A DNA stretch of 63,276 bases, taken from Pirellulaceae bacterium. GTDB taxonomy: Bacteria; Planctomycetota; Planctomycetia; Pirellulales; Pirellulaceae. How positions within the stretch are numbered: position 1 is the stretch's first letter; every line of letters begins with the position of its first letter. Below the pieces are notes generated by a model that saw nothing but the letters and a program-made list of their open reading frames with translations, was not told the origin of the DNA and did no database searches. A program made the translations under genes and the position numbers. The DNA is taken from positions 1 through 63,276 of the forward strand of contig JAKVBZ010000021.1 of the NCBI GenBank assembly GCA_022448645.1, read 5' to 3'. Positions 36,554-45,365 of the stretch are shown here, piece after piece.

Positions 36554-37207
36554 TTGTCCTACATGTCACTTAATTTACCATCCGGCAGTCAGTCTGAATC
36601 AAACGGCAAACGCTGTGAAGTAAATTGTAGCGGTAGAGTGCAAGTCCTACCGCTAAAACATCCGGACTCACAAGACAAAATGCCTCGCCAGTCCAGCCGC
36701 TTCGGATGCATTGGCAGCCTCTCACCAATTACGAGAACCGCTCACATGCAGCTAGATTATCGTCGTCCAACTGGATAATCCGCAACAGTGTTTCGGTTAA
36801 CTTTTTCTGAAGTCCGGCCAAATCATAGACGTCCGCCAGTGACGTCGTCCAGCAAAGCCTTGTCTGCAAGTCGTTCGACACCTGAAAGGTGGATAGCTCG
36901 CCGTTCTCTCCGCCTACTGGTACTACCGCCTTTTGTTACGTATAGTCTGCAGTAACATGAGCAGCAAAGGTTATCTGATTGCCTATGTTCGGCTCCTTAC
37001 TAGAAGAGTTTCACAACTTCTTTGGTATGAAGCGCTAGTTCAATGCCGGCTACCCTTGTAGCTAAACAGCGCAAGCTGTTCGGTCTTCAACCATGGGCTG
37101 TGTGACCGAGCTGTATGACCATCGAGTAGCTCGGCCTCCACCACGATAATAAACCACCGGTCGGATGCTAAAGTCGATGAGGCCCTATTCCTCGCGAGAA
37201 AATCCAA
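36554..37207. other. Divergent intergenic region between mazG and the Rieske gene
   Basis: The 654 bases carry no convincing coding frame. A 9-bp perfect hairpin lies at 36628-36655 (listed separately). A 7-bp inverted repeat CCGAGCT...AGCTCGG lies near 37109-37137 with a 15-base loop. Promoters for both flanking genes are expected here. Confidence 0.35.
36628..36655 (+). other. Inverted repeat (9-bp stem, 10-base loop)
   Basis: TAGCGGTAG at 36628-36636 is perfectly complementary to CTACCGCTA at 36647-36655, with the loop AGTGCAAGTC. AAAA follows. It lies between divergent genes, where a terminator is not expected, so it may be an operator or structure in a leader RNA of mazG (starting about 75 bases away on the minus strand). 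Confidence 0.45.
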
Positions 37208-37558
37208 ATGCCTGAATTCATCAGTGTGGCCAAAATCGAAGACCTCCCTGAAGGATCCTCCAAAGCCTTCCGTGTACAGAATCGCATGGTCGCTGTTTTT
37301 CACACCGAGAATGGATTGTTTGCCATCGATGACACGTGCCCACACATGGGAGCCTCATTGGCCGATGGACATGTCGAAGAACAAGTCGTAGCCTGTCCCT
37401 GGCACGCCTGGCGGTTTTCTATTTGCGACGGCACCTGGTGTGACAGCCCAACAATCAATATCGACAGTTTCGAAGTACGTGTGGAGGGTGATAACATCCA
37501 GGTACGTGTTCCTGACGAACAACGTCAGACGGATGACACTCCAGCCAGTTCCGAATAG
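37208..37558 (+). CDS. Rieske-type [2Fe-2S] ferredoxin
   Basis: The 116-residue protein has the two halves of a Rieske cluster site, CPHMGASL and CPWHAWRF, giving two Cys and two His ligands for one [2Fe-2S] cluster. No transmembrane anchor or signal is present, so it is a soluble cytoplasmic ferredoxin of the NirD/ferredoxin-component type rather than a bc-complex Rieske protein. The acidic C-terminus is disordered-looking. The MFS carrier gene follows after 116 bases. The electron partner is unknown. Confidence 0.9.
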   Translation: MPEFISVAKIEDLPEGSSKAFRVQNRMVAVFHTENGLFAIDDTCPHMGASLADGHVEEQVVACPWHAWRFSICDGTWCDSPTINIDSFEVRVEGDNIQVRVPDEQRQTDDTPASSE

Positions 37559-37674
37559 TTTTCGATCGGTTTTGTCTTTCCAACCCAACCTTGTAACCTT
37601 TACCAGTCAGCAACATTGTCCGCTTTGAGACTCCATTCAAAAGCCCTAAGAAACCTACCGTTAGAGACTTCCCC

Positions 37675-38925
37675 ATGAACTCCTCATCAGAACGCTCTGG
37701 ACTCGGCCTTTTCACATCACTCAGTACGATGATGTTTGTCATGTTCTTCGTTTGGGGAGCTTGGTACCCAACGATGGGATCGTTCATGACAGAAAAAGGG
37801 TTGGCAGATCACATCAATTGGGCTTACTCGGTAGCACCTATTGCCGCAATTATTACCCCGTTTTTCATGGGCCTCGTTGCCGATCGCTTGATGAATGCTG
37901 AAAAACTTCAAGGGATATTGATGATCCTGAGTGGCATTTGCATTAGCATCGCACCTTCCTTTGCCTCACCAGACACTTGGCTATTGTTCATCCTGCTCTT
38001 GTTGGCACACACTATTTGCTTCATGCCGAATCTTGGCCTGAGCAATACAATCTGCTTGAAGCATTTAGTCGATGCGGATCGAGACTATCCCATCGTCCGG
38101 GTCTTTGCGACCGTGGGGTGGGTCGCGGCAGGTTGGATCATTAGTGCGCTGACCGCAGACAAAACAGCGATGCAGTTTTACGTTGCCGGATCGGCCGCTA
38201 TCGCGGTAGGTCTGTACAGCTTTGTGTTGCCCAAAACTCCGCCGCCTGCTCGCGACAAGCCGTTACGATTCGGTGAGCTCTACGGTGCTGACACGTTTCC
38301 TTATTTTAAACACTGGTCCTTTACGGTTTTTATGCTTGCATCCCTGTTTGCCTGCATTGGCATGATGCCTTACTGGGCACTGGGAAGCCCTTTTTTGAAT
38401 GCGGTGGGCATTGAGAAAACAGCTCGCTTTTTGACGATGGGACAGATCGCCGAAGTCTTTGTTTTGGCACTCGTGCTGCCTATGTTTGTCAAACGTTTCG
38501 GCATCAAATGGACCATGATATTGGGACTGACCAGTTGGGCCATCCGCTTTGTACTATTTGCTGCAGCTGCTACCAGACAAGACATAGGTGGACAGACGAT
38601 GCTGGTACTGGCTATTGTACTGCACGGGTTCAGTTATGACTTCGTCTTTGTGTCCGGCTATTTGTATGTCGATCGATATGTACGGGAAGACATTCGAGCA
38701 CAAGCTCAAGGCCTACTGGTTGTTTTCACCCAAGGCATTGGCTTTTTCCTCAGCTCCCAAATCTTCGTGGGAGAGATTTTCCCTCGGATGATAAGAGATA
38801 GCGACAGCGCGGCGCAATGGCAATCGTATTGGCTCGTCCCCGCCATCTATATGGCCATCGTCCTGGTAATGTTCTCGCTATGCTTCCGTGATCAAAACAG
38901 CAACAATGCCACAGAGTCGGGGTAG
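37675..38925 (+). CDS. MFS transporter of the nucleoside:H+ symporter (NupG-like) type
   Basis: The 416-residue protein has about 12 hydrophobic segments and lacks a signal peptide. The beginning LSTMMFVMFFVWGAWYPTMGSFM and the loop FFMGLVADRLMNAEKLQG after helix 2 are typical of the nucleoside/H+ symporter branch of the major facilitator superfamily, as is NTICLKHL in the middle region. A substrate such as nucleosides is inferred from this resemblance only. It is followed by a long hairpin at 38971-39058 and the convergent UlaG-like gene. Confidence 0.82.
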   Translation: MNSSSERSGLGLFTSLSTMMFVMFFVWGAWYPTMGSFMTEKGLADHINWAYSVAPIAAIITPFFMGLVADRLMNAEKLQGILMILSGICISIAPSFASPDTWLLFILLLLAHTICFMPNLGLSNTICLKHLVDADRDYPIVRVFATVGWVAAGWIISALTADKTAMQFYVAGSAAIAVGLYSFVLPKTPPPARDKPLRFGELYGADTFPYFKHWSFTVFMLASLFACIGMMPYWALGSPFLNAVGIEKTARFLTMGQIAEVFVLALVLPMFVKRFGIKWTMILGLTSWAIRFVLFAAAATRQDIGGQTMLVLAIVLHGFSYDFVFVSGYLYVDRYVREDIRAQAQGLLVVFTQGIGFFLSSQIFVGEIFPRMIRDSDSAAQWQSYWLVPAIYMAIVLVMFSLCFRDQNSNNATESG

Positions 38926-38970
38926 TATTACCGTGTTGGATTAGAACGAACAATCACCGTTCAATAACTA

Positions 38971-39058
38971 ATGACTAGATGAATCCGAATGGCATGGTCG
39001 GCGTTGGAAAAGGACTTCTTAGGTATTTATCATGAGGCATTCGGATTTGTCTAGTCAT
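38971..39058 (+). repeat. Long imperfect inverted repeat, 21-bp RNA-type hairpin
   Basis: Bases 38971-38991 pair with 39038-39058. Of 21 positions, 19 are Watson-Crick and the two others are T-G pairs, which would be G-U wobbles in the plus-strand RNA (in the minus-strand RNA they would be A-C mismatches). The loop is 46 bases and may have further weak pairing. It lies in the 205-base gap between two convergent genes. There is no T-run behind the stem, so it is not a textbook terminator. Confidence 0.7.
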
Positions 39059-39130
39059 GGGAACATCTGACCTAAACATTGCTAGGTCGTAATTAAAGAA
39101 TGCGATTTAAGAAATCCTGACGGCTTCAAT

Positions 39131-39820
39131 CTAACCCAACTGAATGGTGCCACCAGGCTCTAGCACCATCGGCTTGGCATTCGTTTCCTGCCTCACCTGG
39201 GCTGCCCAAGCCTGAGCATCTTGCTGGATAGGCGGCCAGGTATTGTAGTGAGCGGGTGCCACCTGGCGAGGTTGGATCAAACGAATCGCTTCAATGGACG
39301 CTGCCGGTCCCATCGTGAACAGGTCCCCGATTGGCAATACGGCCAAGTCCACACCTGTAGTACCTATCAGTTTCATGTCCCCAAACAACGCAGTGTCGCA
39401 AGCAAAATAAATAGTACCGTCACCGGTCGACAGCAGGAATCCGGCCGGATTTCCACCATAAGAACCATCGGGCAACTGCGAACTGTGATGAGCCAGCGTC
39501 ATCTCCGCTCGTCCACACGGCAAATCGAACCCCCCTCCTAGATTCATTCCCACCGTGTTTTGAACCTCGTGTTGTTGCGCAAACCACTCGGCAATTTCGA
39601 AGATGGCCACAACCGTAGCATTACACCGATTGGCAATTGCAGCCACATCCGCCACATGATCAAAATGCCCGTGGGATACCAAGATGAAATCTGCACTAAC
39701 ATCTGCTGCTTTCACCGGTGATGACGGGTTATCATCCAAGAACGGGTCCAACAGGATGGTGGTACCGTTCGATTTAATCTGCCAACTACCGTGGCCGAAC
39801 CACGTCAATTCAGTAGCCAT
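39131..39820 (-). CDS. UlaG-like metal-dependent hydrolase (UPF0173, metallo-beta-lactamase fold)
   Basis: The 229-residue protein begins with LTWFGHGSWQI and has the metal site SHGHFDHVADV (HxHxDH), then LAHHSSQLPDG and FACDTALFGD, matching UPF0173/UlaG-type metallo-hydrolases. It probably hydrolyses a small ester, lactone or phosphodiester in the cytoplasm; the substrate is unknown. A strong site AAGGAG precedes ATG 39820. It is 26 bases downstream of pgi on the same strand, so the two may be cotranscribed. Confidence 0.9.
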   Translation of the reverse strand: MATELTWFGHGSWQIKSNGTTILLDPFLDDNPSSPVKAADVSADFILVSHGHFDHVADVAAIANRCNATVVAIFEIAEWFAQQHEVQNTVGMNLGGGFDLPCGRAEMTLAHHSSQLPDGSYGGNPAGFLLSTGDGTIYFACDTALFGDMKLIGTTGVDLAVLPIGDLFTMGPAASIEAIRLIQPRQVAPAHYNTWPPIQQDAQAWAAQVRQETNAKPMVLEPGGTIQLG

Positions 39821-39846
39821 GAATGGTCGCTCCTTGTACTCGACTT

Positions 39847-41262
39847 CTATTCCGCTCGGAGAATAGTATTCATATTCCGTTTGTAATCTTCGACTCCAGG
39901 CTGTCCGTAGGGATTAATCCCAATCAAACGTCCCTCGACAACCGTTGCCAACATCAACATCTGAAATAACTGTCCAAGAGACGATTCGTTTTGCATGGGA
40001 AGATGCAGATTCGCCGTGGGACGTCCATCCGCCTCATATGCCTGATTGGTACCTTCTAGTGCCGCATACATCACATCAGGCAACGTCTTGTCTGCCAGGT
40101 CATTCAACTGATCTTGGTTCCACTCTTGTTGTCCGATGGATAACGAATCTTGGCGATATCTATCCACGATCAAATTGGTAATCAGCTTGTCCCGGGTTCC
40201 TTGCTGATGTTGCTGGCCTCGCGAATGCAAATCCCTTGTATTGACGACCGTCAACGGTAGAGCACCCTGCTCCTGTTTTCCCAAGCTTTCTGCCAACAAT
40301 TGATCGTACCACAACCCTACCGCTTCCAACCCACTGGACCACACGGATAAGACACGCGTGGTCGCGTTGCATTGAGCCTCCATCAAGTGGGATACGGCGA
40401 CGTAGTCCAGCACCGGATTCTCACCTACTGGCGCGGAACGAAACGTTTCGTTCATGATCGCCGCCCCTTCTAATAACCGTACAACATCCAATCCTAAGAT
40501 AGCGGCCGGTAACAATCCCACCACACTAAGTACCGAGAATCGACCGCCAACACCGTCGGGCACCCGAAACACGTCGCGGCATCCCAACACCTTGGAGAGC
40601 TCGTGAAGTTTTCCAGCGCTGCCTGTGACGGGTACTACGAAGTCCCCCAACCGATCTCCACTACCTTCCAGACACGTCTGTAACTCACGTAAAAAGATGC
40701 GGAAACTGGCTGCGGTTTCCAACGTACCACCACTTTTGCTAATCACAACGATTGCCCAACGATCGTCAGTCTCACCAGACGTCCGCAGCAAATCGATTAG
40801 CCCATGCGTTGCGTCGTTGTCAACATTGTTGCCTTCAAAATACACCCGAGGTCGCAAACCACGTTCAGCCCGACTCAGTTCGTTATGATAGGGATGGCAA
40901 CAAGCTTCCATCATGGCTCGTGCTCCCATATACGATCCTCCGATTCCCAACACGATCACTCGGTCCACCAACTCTCGTAACCGATCAGCAGTAGCCAACA
41001 CCATACCTAATTCACTTGACTCCTTATGGGAACGATAGTCGCGCAGGAGTCGCTCAGGTAAATCGATGAATCCTGCGTCTAGAGGCTCCTTGTGGTCGGG
41101 CACCGAGCCACCCTCCGTCCACAACTGTAGATCCTTCAGAACGTCGACCTTAGCTGTGTCCAAACGTGGTGCCAGTTTTTCGACATCCTGTTCAGATACC
41201 CCCCTACCCTGGAGAAACATTCGCTGAGGATCATAACAAATCGGTTCAAGCTGGACGTTCAT
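39847..41262 (-). CDS. pgi: Glucose-6-phosphate isomerase
   Basis: The 471-residue enzyme interconverts glucose 6-phosphate and fructose 6-phosphate. Family blocks are present: VIVLGIGGSYMGARAMMEA (sugar phosphate loop), VISKSGGTLETA, and GGRFSVLSVVGLLPAAI. The C-terminal part has the expected length but is somewhat divergent. CGGAGGATCT precedes ATG 41262. It is divergent from apgM across 447 bases, so two glycolytic enzymes share a control region. Confidence 0.94.
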   Translation of the reverse strand: MNVQLEPICYDPQRMFLQGRGVSEQDVEKLAPRLDTAKVDVLKDLQLWTEGGSVPDHKEPLDAGFIDLPERLLRDYRSHKESSELGMVLATADRLRELVDRVIVLGIGGSYMGARAMMEACCHPYHNELSRAERGLRPRVYFEGNNVDNDATHGLIDLLRTSGETDDRWAIVVISKSGGTLETAASFRIFLRELQTCLEGSGDRLGDFVVPVTGSAGKLHELSKVLGCRDVFRVPDGVGGRFSVLSVVGLLPAAILGLDVVRLLEGAAIMNETFRSAPVGENPVLDYVAVSHLMEAQCNATTRVLSVWSSGLEAVGLWYDQLLAESLGKQEQGALPLTVVNTRDLHSRGQQHQQGTRDKLITNLIVDRYRQDSLSIGQQEWNQDQLNDLADKTLPDVMYAALEGTNQAYEADGRPTANLHLPMQNESSLGQLFQMLMLATVVEGRLIGINPYGQPGVEDYKRNMNTILRAE

Positions 41263-41709
41263 AGATCCTCCGTGGAATGTCGTATTTTGTCATGGATCTT
41301 TGCTATCTGACTTGTGGTGTTTTTCGCTGAGCAGGGCAAGCCGCCCCACCTTTCGCGGGTTCACTGTCTATCACCAGACTTGCCTGCAGCCAATGCCAAA
41401 CAGTCGGGAAACAAACGCAGGTCCGACTCTGAGACGCCTCTTTTGCCACCCATCAGTTTATGTTAGTTTTTGCCCAGGTGGGACCAGGGACCCGTCATCT
41501 GCAAAGTGGTTCGTACACCCTGAACGTGGCTGAGTGTGCCACTTAACCCCGCCGAGGATCTTTCGAACCAAATTGCCCTTTCACCAGTAGCTTGAGGCCT
41601 CGCCCCCAAGCCGCCGCTGTAAGGTCTAGGGATCCGTGCGACGGCCAGAAGCGGCTTTTAGATTACCTATCGGCGTTGCACCAGACTGCTTGATGGCAAC
41701 GGAGTCAAT
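41263..41709. other. Divergent intergenic region between pgi and apgM
   Basis: The 447 bases have no convincing coding frame and no strong hairpin. It should carry the promoters for both glycolytic genes. Confidence 0.4.
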
Positions 41710-42918
41710 ATGATGGACATCCACGATCTTACCCGATCGCTCACACAGAGAAATGATTCGAAAATTGTCATGCTAGTGGCTGACGGCCTCGGCGGATTGC
41801 CGCTTCAATCAGGCGGACAAACGGAACTGGAAACGGCCGTCACTCCTCATCTGGATCAGCTTGCTCGTCGAGGCGTTCAGGGACTGAGCATCCCCGTACT
41901 TCCTGGCATCAGTCCCGGAAGCGGTCCAGGACACCTCGGATTATTCGGATATGACCCTCTACGATATGTCATTGGCCGTGGAGCCCTAGAAGCAACCGGA
42001 ATCGGTTTCGAACTTCAAAACGGAGATGTGGCGGTTCGCTGTAACTTCTGCACGCTGGATCAGCAAGGCCATATTGTCGATCGCCGTGCGGGACGAATTC
42101 CTACTTCTGAAAGTACCGAGCTGGTGTATCGTCTCCGCGAAATTAAATTGCCGAGTATCGAAGTGTTTGTGGAGCCGGTTAAAGAACACAGGTTTGTCGT
42201 CGTGTTCCGAGGAGAAGGATTAGACGGCAATGTCGAGGATACCGATCCCCAACAGACAGGTGTTCCACCTCTCGAACCCAAAGCAATGGATTCGTCAAGC
42301 CAAAAAACGGCACAAGCGGCCAAACAGTTTCTCGATCAGGCCAGAACCATTCTGGCCAATGAAGAGAAGGCGAACTTTCACACCATGCGAGGGTTTGCAG
42401 CAAAGCCGAATTTGCCTTCGTACGAAGAAGTGTACGGACTGAGGGCAGCCGCTATCGCCGTCTATCCCATGTATAAAGGTCTGGCCAGATTGGTAGGCAT
42501 GACCGTCGCAGGCTCGCCTACGACGCTGGACGATCAAATGGATTTGATGGCCAAGCACTGGAACGAGTACGACTTTTTCTTTGTACACTTCAAATATACG
42601 GACAGCACCGGTGAAGATGGAAACTTTGACGAAAAAGTAGAGCGCATTGAGCAATTCGACGCAACCATTCCACGAGTTCTCGATTTGAATCCGGAAGTCA
42701 TCATGGTGACCGGCGACCACAGTACACCCAGCTTTTTGAAAAGCCACAGCTGGCATCCGGTACCTACTCTTTTAGTGTCGGAATGTTGCCGTACAGACGC
42801 CTGTGAAACGTTTGGAGAAACCGAAGCCATTCGCGGAGGACTAGGACATTTCGAGGCAAAACACCTGATGACACTCGCATTAGCTAACGCGGGCCGGCTG
42901 AATAAGTACGGCGCGTGA
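41710..42918 (+). CDS. apgM: 2,3-bisphosphoglycerate-independent phosphoglycerate mutase, archaeal type
   Basis: The 402-residue protein belongs to the alkaline-phosphatase-like ApgM group. VMLVADGLGGLP provides the first metal Asp, and ISPGSGPGHLGLFGYDP contains the Ser that carries the phosphate. GDHSTPSFLKSHSWHPVP near the C-terminus gives the terminal metal ligands (Asp-His and His). This enzyme converts 3- to 2-phosphoglycerate in glycolysis. The start may be either of two adjacent ATGs (41710 or 41713). Confidence 0.92.
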   Translation: MMDIHDLTRSLTQRNDSKIVMLVADGLGGLPLQSGGQTELETAVTPHLDQLARRGVQGLSIPVLPGISPGSGPGHLGLFGYDPLRYVIGRGALEATGIGFELQNGDVAVRCNFCTLDQQGHIVDRRAGRIPTSESTELVYRLREIKLPSIEVFVEPVKEHRFVVVFRGEGLDGNVEDTDPQQTGVPPLEPKAMDSSSQKTAQAAKQFLDQARTILANEEKANFHTMRGFAAKPNLPSYEEVYGLRAAAIAVYPMYKGLARLVGMTVAGSPTTLDDQMDLMAKHWNEYDFFFVHFKYTDSTGEDGNFDEKVERIEQFDATIPRVLDLNPEVIMVTGDHSTPSFLKSHSWHPVPTLLVSECCRTDACETFGETEAIRGGLGHFEAKHLMTLALANAGRLNKYGA

Positions 42919-43099
42919 ACCTTGCCAGCCTAACATGGAGATTGACATTTCTGTCCGCTGGAAAAACGTCTCCTAAGACGTCGACGCTATAGGGTGCGTG
43001 TACCGACAAGCCAAACTCAAGGTTTCGCACACTTCATCTTTCGACCATCGTCGGCACATTTGAAGTACGAAGCTCACCTTTTATGAGGTTCAAATACTG

Positions 43100-43958
43100 C
43101 TACAACAACCCAATCTTGTTGCGCAGCAGCCATTCGGCTGAGATTACCACCACAAATGCACTCGCCAGCCATTTGGAATTCCATAGACTCTATGGCTCGA
43201 GCGTTTCCACTCGCACCGCCTTACCGGCTGGTAGCTCATCCAACAGGCTGTCGAGACTATCAGCTGTGAAGAATTGGCCACCTGTAACATCAGCTAAGTA
43301 TTCCAGCTTTGCTTGATTCATTCTTGGCTCGGCCAACTCAGTCGGTGACTTCAATATCGAAAACGAAGTTGTTACTGCTTCCCCAGATACTTGTGGCTGA
43401 GCCAGCATGAGTTCATAGTCGCCCGCATTCAATGCGCGTCCGTGTAAAGAAACGCTCTAATAACCGGGCCATGGCTAATCGTGCCAAAAAATCCGCAGAG
43501 GCATAGTCCGTGTCAGGATAAACAGATTCAGTCCACTCACCACTCGATGTTTCTAACCAGACATCCAAAGCCAGCTTTTCTTCTGCGTCCCGTCGTATCG
43601 GTCCCAAGCTGCTACAAATGGATAATTGGCAATCTTTTGCGTTTGACAATAGTCCGATACTGGAACGTAACTCTGATAGACATCCATCACCGATTGTGTG
43701 GGACCCGACGCCATGATTAGCTGTCTGGAATATTCATGGAGCGCCTGCTCATACACATCCATCGTGTCTTCTCAGCGCTCCATCTCTAGAAAACAATCCA
43801 CTCGACGCAACTGTTGCCACGCGTCACGCTCGACAGCGTCTACATCGATCGTAGAAGAGATAGTGAATTCTCGTTCGACACGAAACTGGCAATAACCTGG
43901 AAGGATCACCAGCCAACACGATCGCGAGCCGTCGGAATATGAGATCCGGCCAGTTCAT
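43100..43958 (-). pseudogene. Decayed gene for a large VWA/amidotransferase-like membrane protein
   Basis: Read from 43958 downwards, an ATG overlapping the stop of the small membrane gene (TGATG) starts MNWPDLIFRRLAIVLAG, after which the frame is lost. Later pieces continue in other frames: QFRVEREFTISSTIDVDAVE, FVAAWDRYDGTQ, then KLALDVWLETSSGEW, and NAGDYELMLAQPQ to LPAGKAVRVETLEP. A TAG at 43190-43192 interrupts the last piece, and the same frame then goes on as SLWNSKWLASAFVVVISAEW to LLRNKIGLL, a typical C-terminal helix of VWA-type planctomycete proteins. At least two frameshifts and one stop codon are therefore visible. Two original genes joined by deletion are also possible. Confidence 0.72.
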
Positions 43959-44143
43959 CACCCGCGCGCATAGCCCTCGACGATGCGACCGACATAAAAC
44001 AAACTGAGACCAAATACCATTGCCAAGAGAAGGTCAGCAATACCTGAGTCTCGATTGAGCGACCCTGTCAACTCCAGCACAATGAATATAGGCAGGATCA
44101 CCAAACCAATAAGTTGCAGAAAGCGTCCAAAACTGCGTGCCAT
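43958..44143 (-). CDS. Small membrane protein of unknown function
   Basis: The 61-residue protein has two hydrophobic segments, FLQLIGLVILPIFIVLEL and GIADLLLAMVFGLSLFYVG, separated by a short polar loop, and starts MARSFGR. No known domain is recognised. It is downstream of the CPTCK protein gene and its stop overlaps the start of the decayed gene (TGATG). A role in the oxidase block is only inferred from position. Confidence 0.65.
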   Translation of the reverse strand: MARSFGRFLQLIGLVILPIFIVLELTGSLNRDSGIADLLLAMVFGLSLFYVGRIVEGYARG

Positions 44144-44163
44144 GACTTCGTTCGAGAAGATGA

Positions 44164-44448
44164 TCAGGATGCAGAAGTAACTTCAGCCGCTATCAGGCCA
44201 CCCGCGTTCGAAAGCCGCGCTTTTCGCACCAAGTAGTAAAAGTAGGCCGAAAATGAAGTCAACAATATGAAAGGCATCGACATCATAAACACGATGCTCC
44301 AAAAATATCCTTGCACTAAATGCTCGTAGCCAGCAACACTATTCTTGCACGTAGGACACGCCGAGACAACATCAGCGCTCACTGCAATAACGACAAGCAC
44401 CATCACTACCACGATTTTTCGACACATTCCTCTTATCATGTCAAGCAT
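44164..44448 (-). CDS. Small membrane protein with CPTCK motif
   Basis: The protein (87-94 residues, start unclear between ATG codons at 44448 and 44427) has a signal-like first helix (IVVVMVLVVIAVSADVVSA), directly followed by CPTCKNS, and a second helix (FWSIVFMMSMPFILLTSFSAYFYYL). The CxxC directly after the first helix points to metal binding or redox at the outer face of the membrane. The position after DUF420 and SCO1 suggests a part in oxidase assembly, but no function is known. Confidence 0.65.
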   Translation of the reverse strand: MLDMIRGMCRKIVVVMVLVVIAVSADVVSACPTCKNSVAGYEHLVQGYFWSIVFMMSMPFILLTSFSAYFYYLVRKARLSNAGGLIAAEVTSAS

Positions 44449-44498
44449 TATACGATAATCCCAGACTTTACGACAATGGACTATGGTTCCAGCGAATA

Positions 44499-44684
44499 CT
44501 ATCCCTTGGCAAAGTCATGCTGGCAAGCATTTCAATATTGGAGTAGTTCTGCAAATTTCTGAGCTGTCAGCTTGGCATCCTTACTGCGAGCCGCTTGATA
44601 CAACTCACCTCCCGCAAGATTCTGCCAATCAACCATGATTAGTAATCCGATCGTGTTCAAGAGCACAGTCCTATTGTATCGTCC
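44499..44684 (-). pseudogene. Remnant of a monohaem cytochrome c with destroyed haem motif
   Basis: The minus strand is open from 44684 and encodes VDWQNLAGGELYQAARSKDA, then KLTAQKFAELLQY, and a TGA stop at 44532-44534. In the same frame the codons behind the stop read N-A-C-Q-H. A cytochrome c haem motif CNACH fits if the stop was once Cys (TGT to TGA) and the Gln was His (CAT to CAG). The preceding helix pattern (AA..KDA...F..L..YCNACH) is that of small cytochromes with a C-terminal haem. The frame ends at a TAG at 44499-44501. The region 44449-44785 has no other gene. Confidence 0.6.
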
Positions 44685-44785
44685 TCAAACTGGCTGTGAA
44701 AATAACTTTTATCTCGTTCCGACAATCTACCATACACTATTGTCATTATTTGACAGTACGACCCAACACCACTACTCCATGGCCT

Positions 44786-45229
44786 CTACCCTTGGGGCGC
44801 GAACAAGTGATATAGCATGACATACACGATGACACCTGTCACAGAAACGTATACCCAAATGGGGAATGTCCAACGCGCAAGTCGCAGGTGGGCGCGACGT
44901 TTCATCGCCAGCCCCAAATAAATTGTAATCATCGCCAGGAAGGGCAAAACGGCCGCCAGAACAATATGCGTGATAAGAATAAAGAAATAAAACAGCCTCA
45001 CCGCACCCGGCGCGTCATCTGGGAAATGCTTACTGCCTTCGATCGCAATGTGGTAGATCAAATAGGTAACAAGAAACAACACGGACACACCAAAGCACGT
45101 CAACATGGTCCACTTGTGTGCCGTTTCGTGCTGCCGGCGGATCAAACAGTAGCCCAATAGCAACAAGCAGGTCGCAATGGCGTTCAACGTGGCATTGACA
45201 TGTGGTAAAAACGGAATGTACTCGTCCAA
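44786..45229 (-). CDS. DUF420 (CtaM/YozB-like) membrane protein
   Basis: The 147-residue protein has four hydrophobic helices and the family pieces LPHVNATLNAIATCLLLLGY near the start, HKWTMLTCFGVSVLFLVTYLIYH, and RWTFPIWVYVSVTGVIVYVML at the end. CtaM/DUF420 proteins support assembly of terminal oxidases in other bacteria. The only start available is TTG 45229, because the frame is closed by a TAA 18 bases before it; the ribosome binding site is weak. It follows the SCO1 gene. Confidence 0.87.
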   Translation of the reverse strand: MDEYIPFLPHVNATLNAIATCLLLLGYCLIRRQHETAHKWTMLTCFGVSVLFLVTYLIYHIAIEGSKHFPDDAPGAVRLFYFFILITHIVLAAVLPFLAMITIYLGLAMKRRAHLRLARWTFPIWVYVSVTGVIVYVMLYHLFAPQG

Positions 45230-45365
45230 TGATTTGGTCCGTTGTTAGGCAACAGGGCGGAGCATTGTAAATGTGGGAACACCATCGCAGTGGAAGCTTG
45301 GACTTTGCCCGAGTCAAATGAGACGGGCCGGGACCCATCCTACAAAGATACGGTGACGAAATACT

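Noticed and set aside
36628..36655. Intrinsic terminator reading of the 36.6-kb hairpin
   Set aside because: The hairpin lies between divergent genes and has only a short A/T stretch; a terminator is not expected there.
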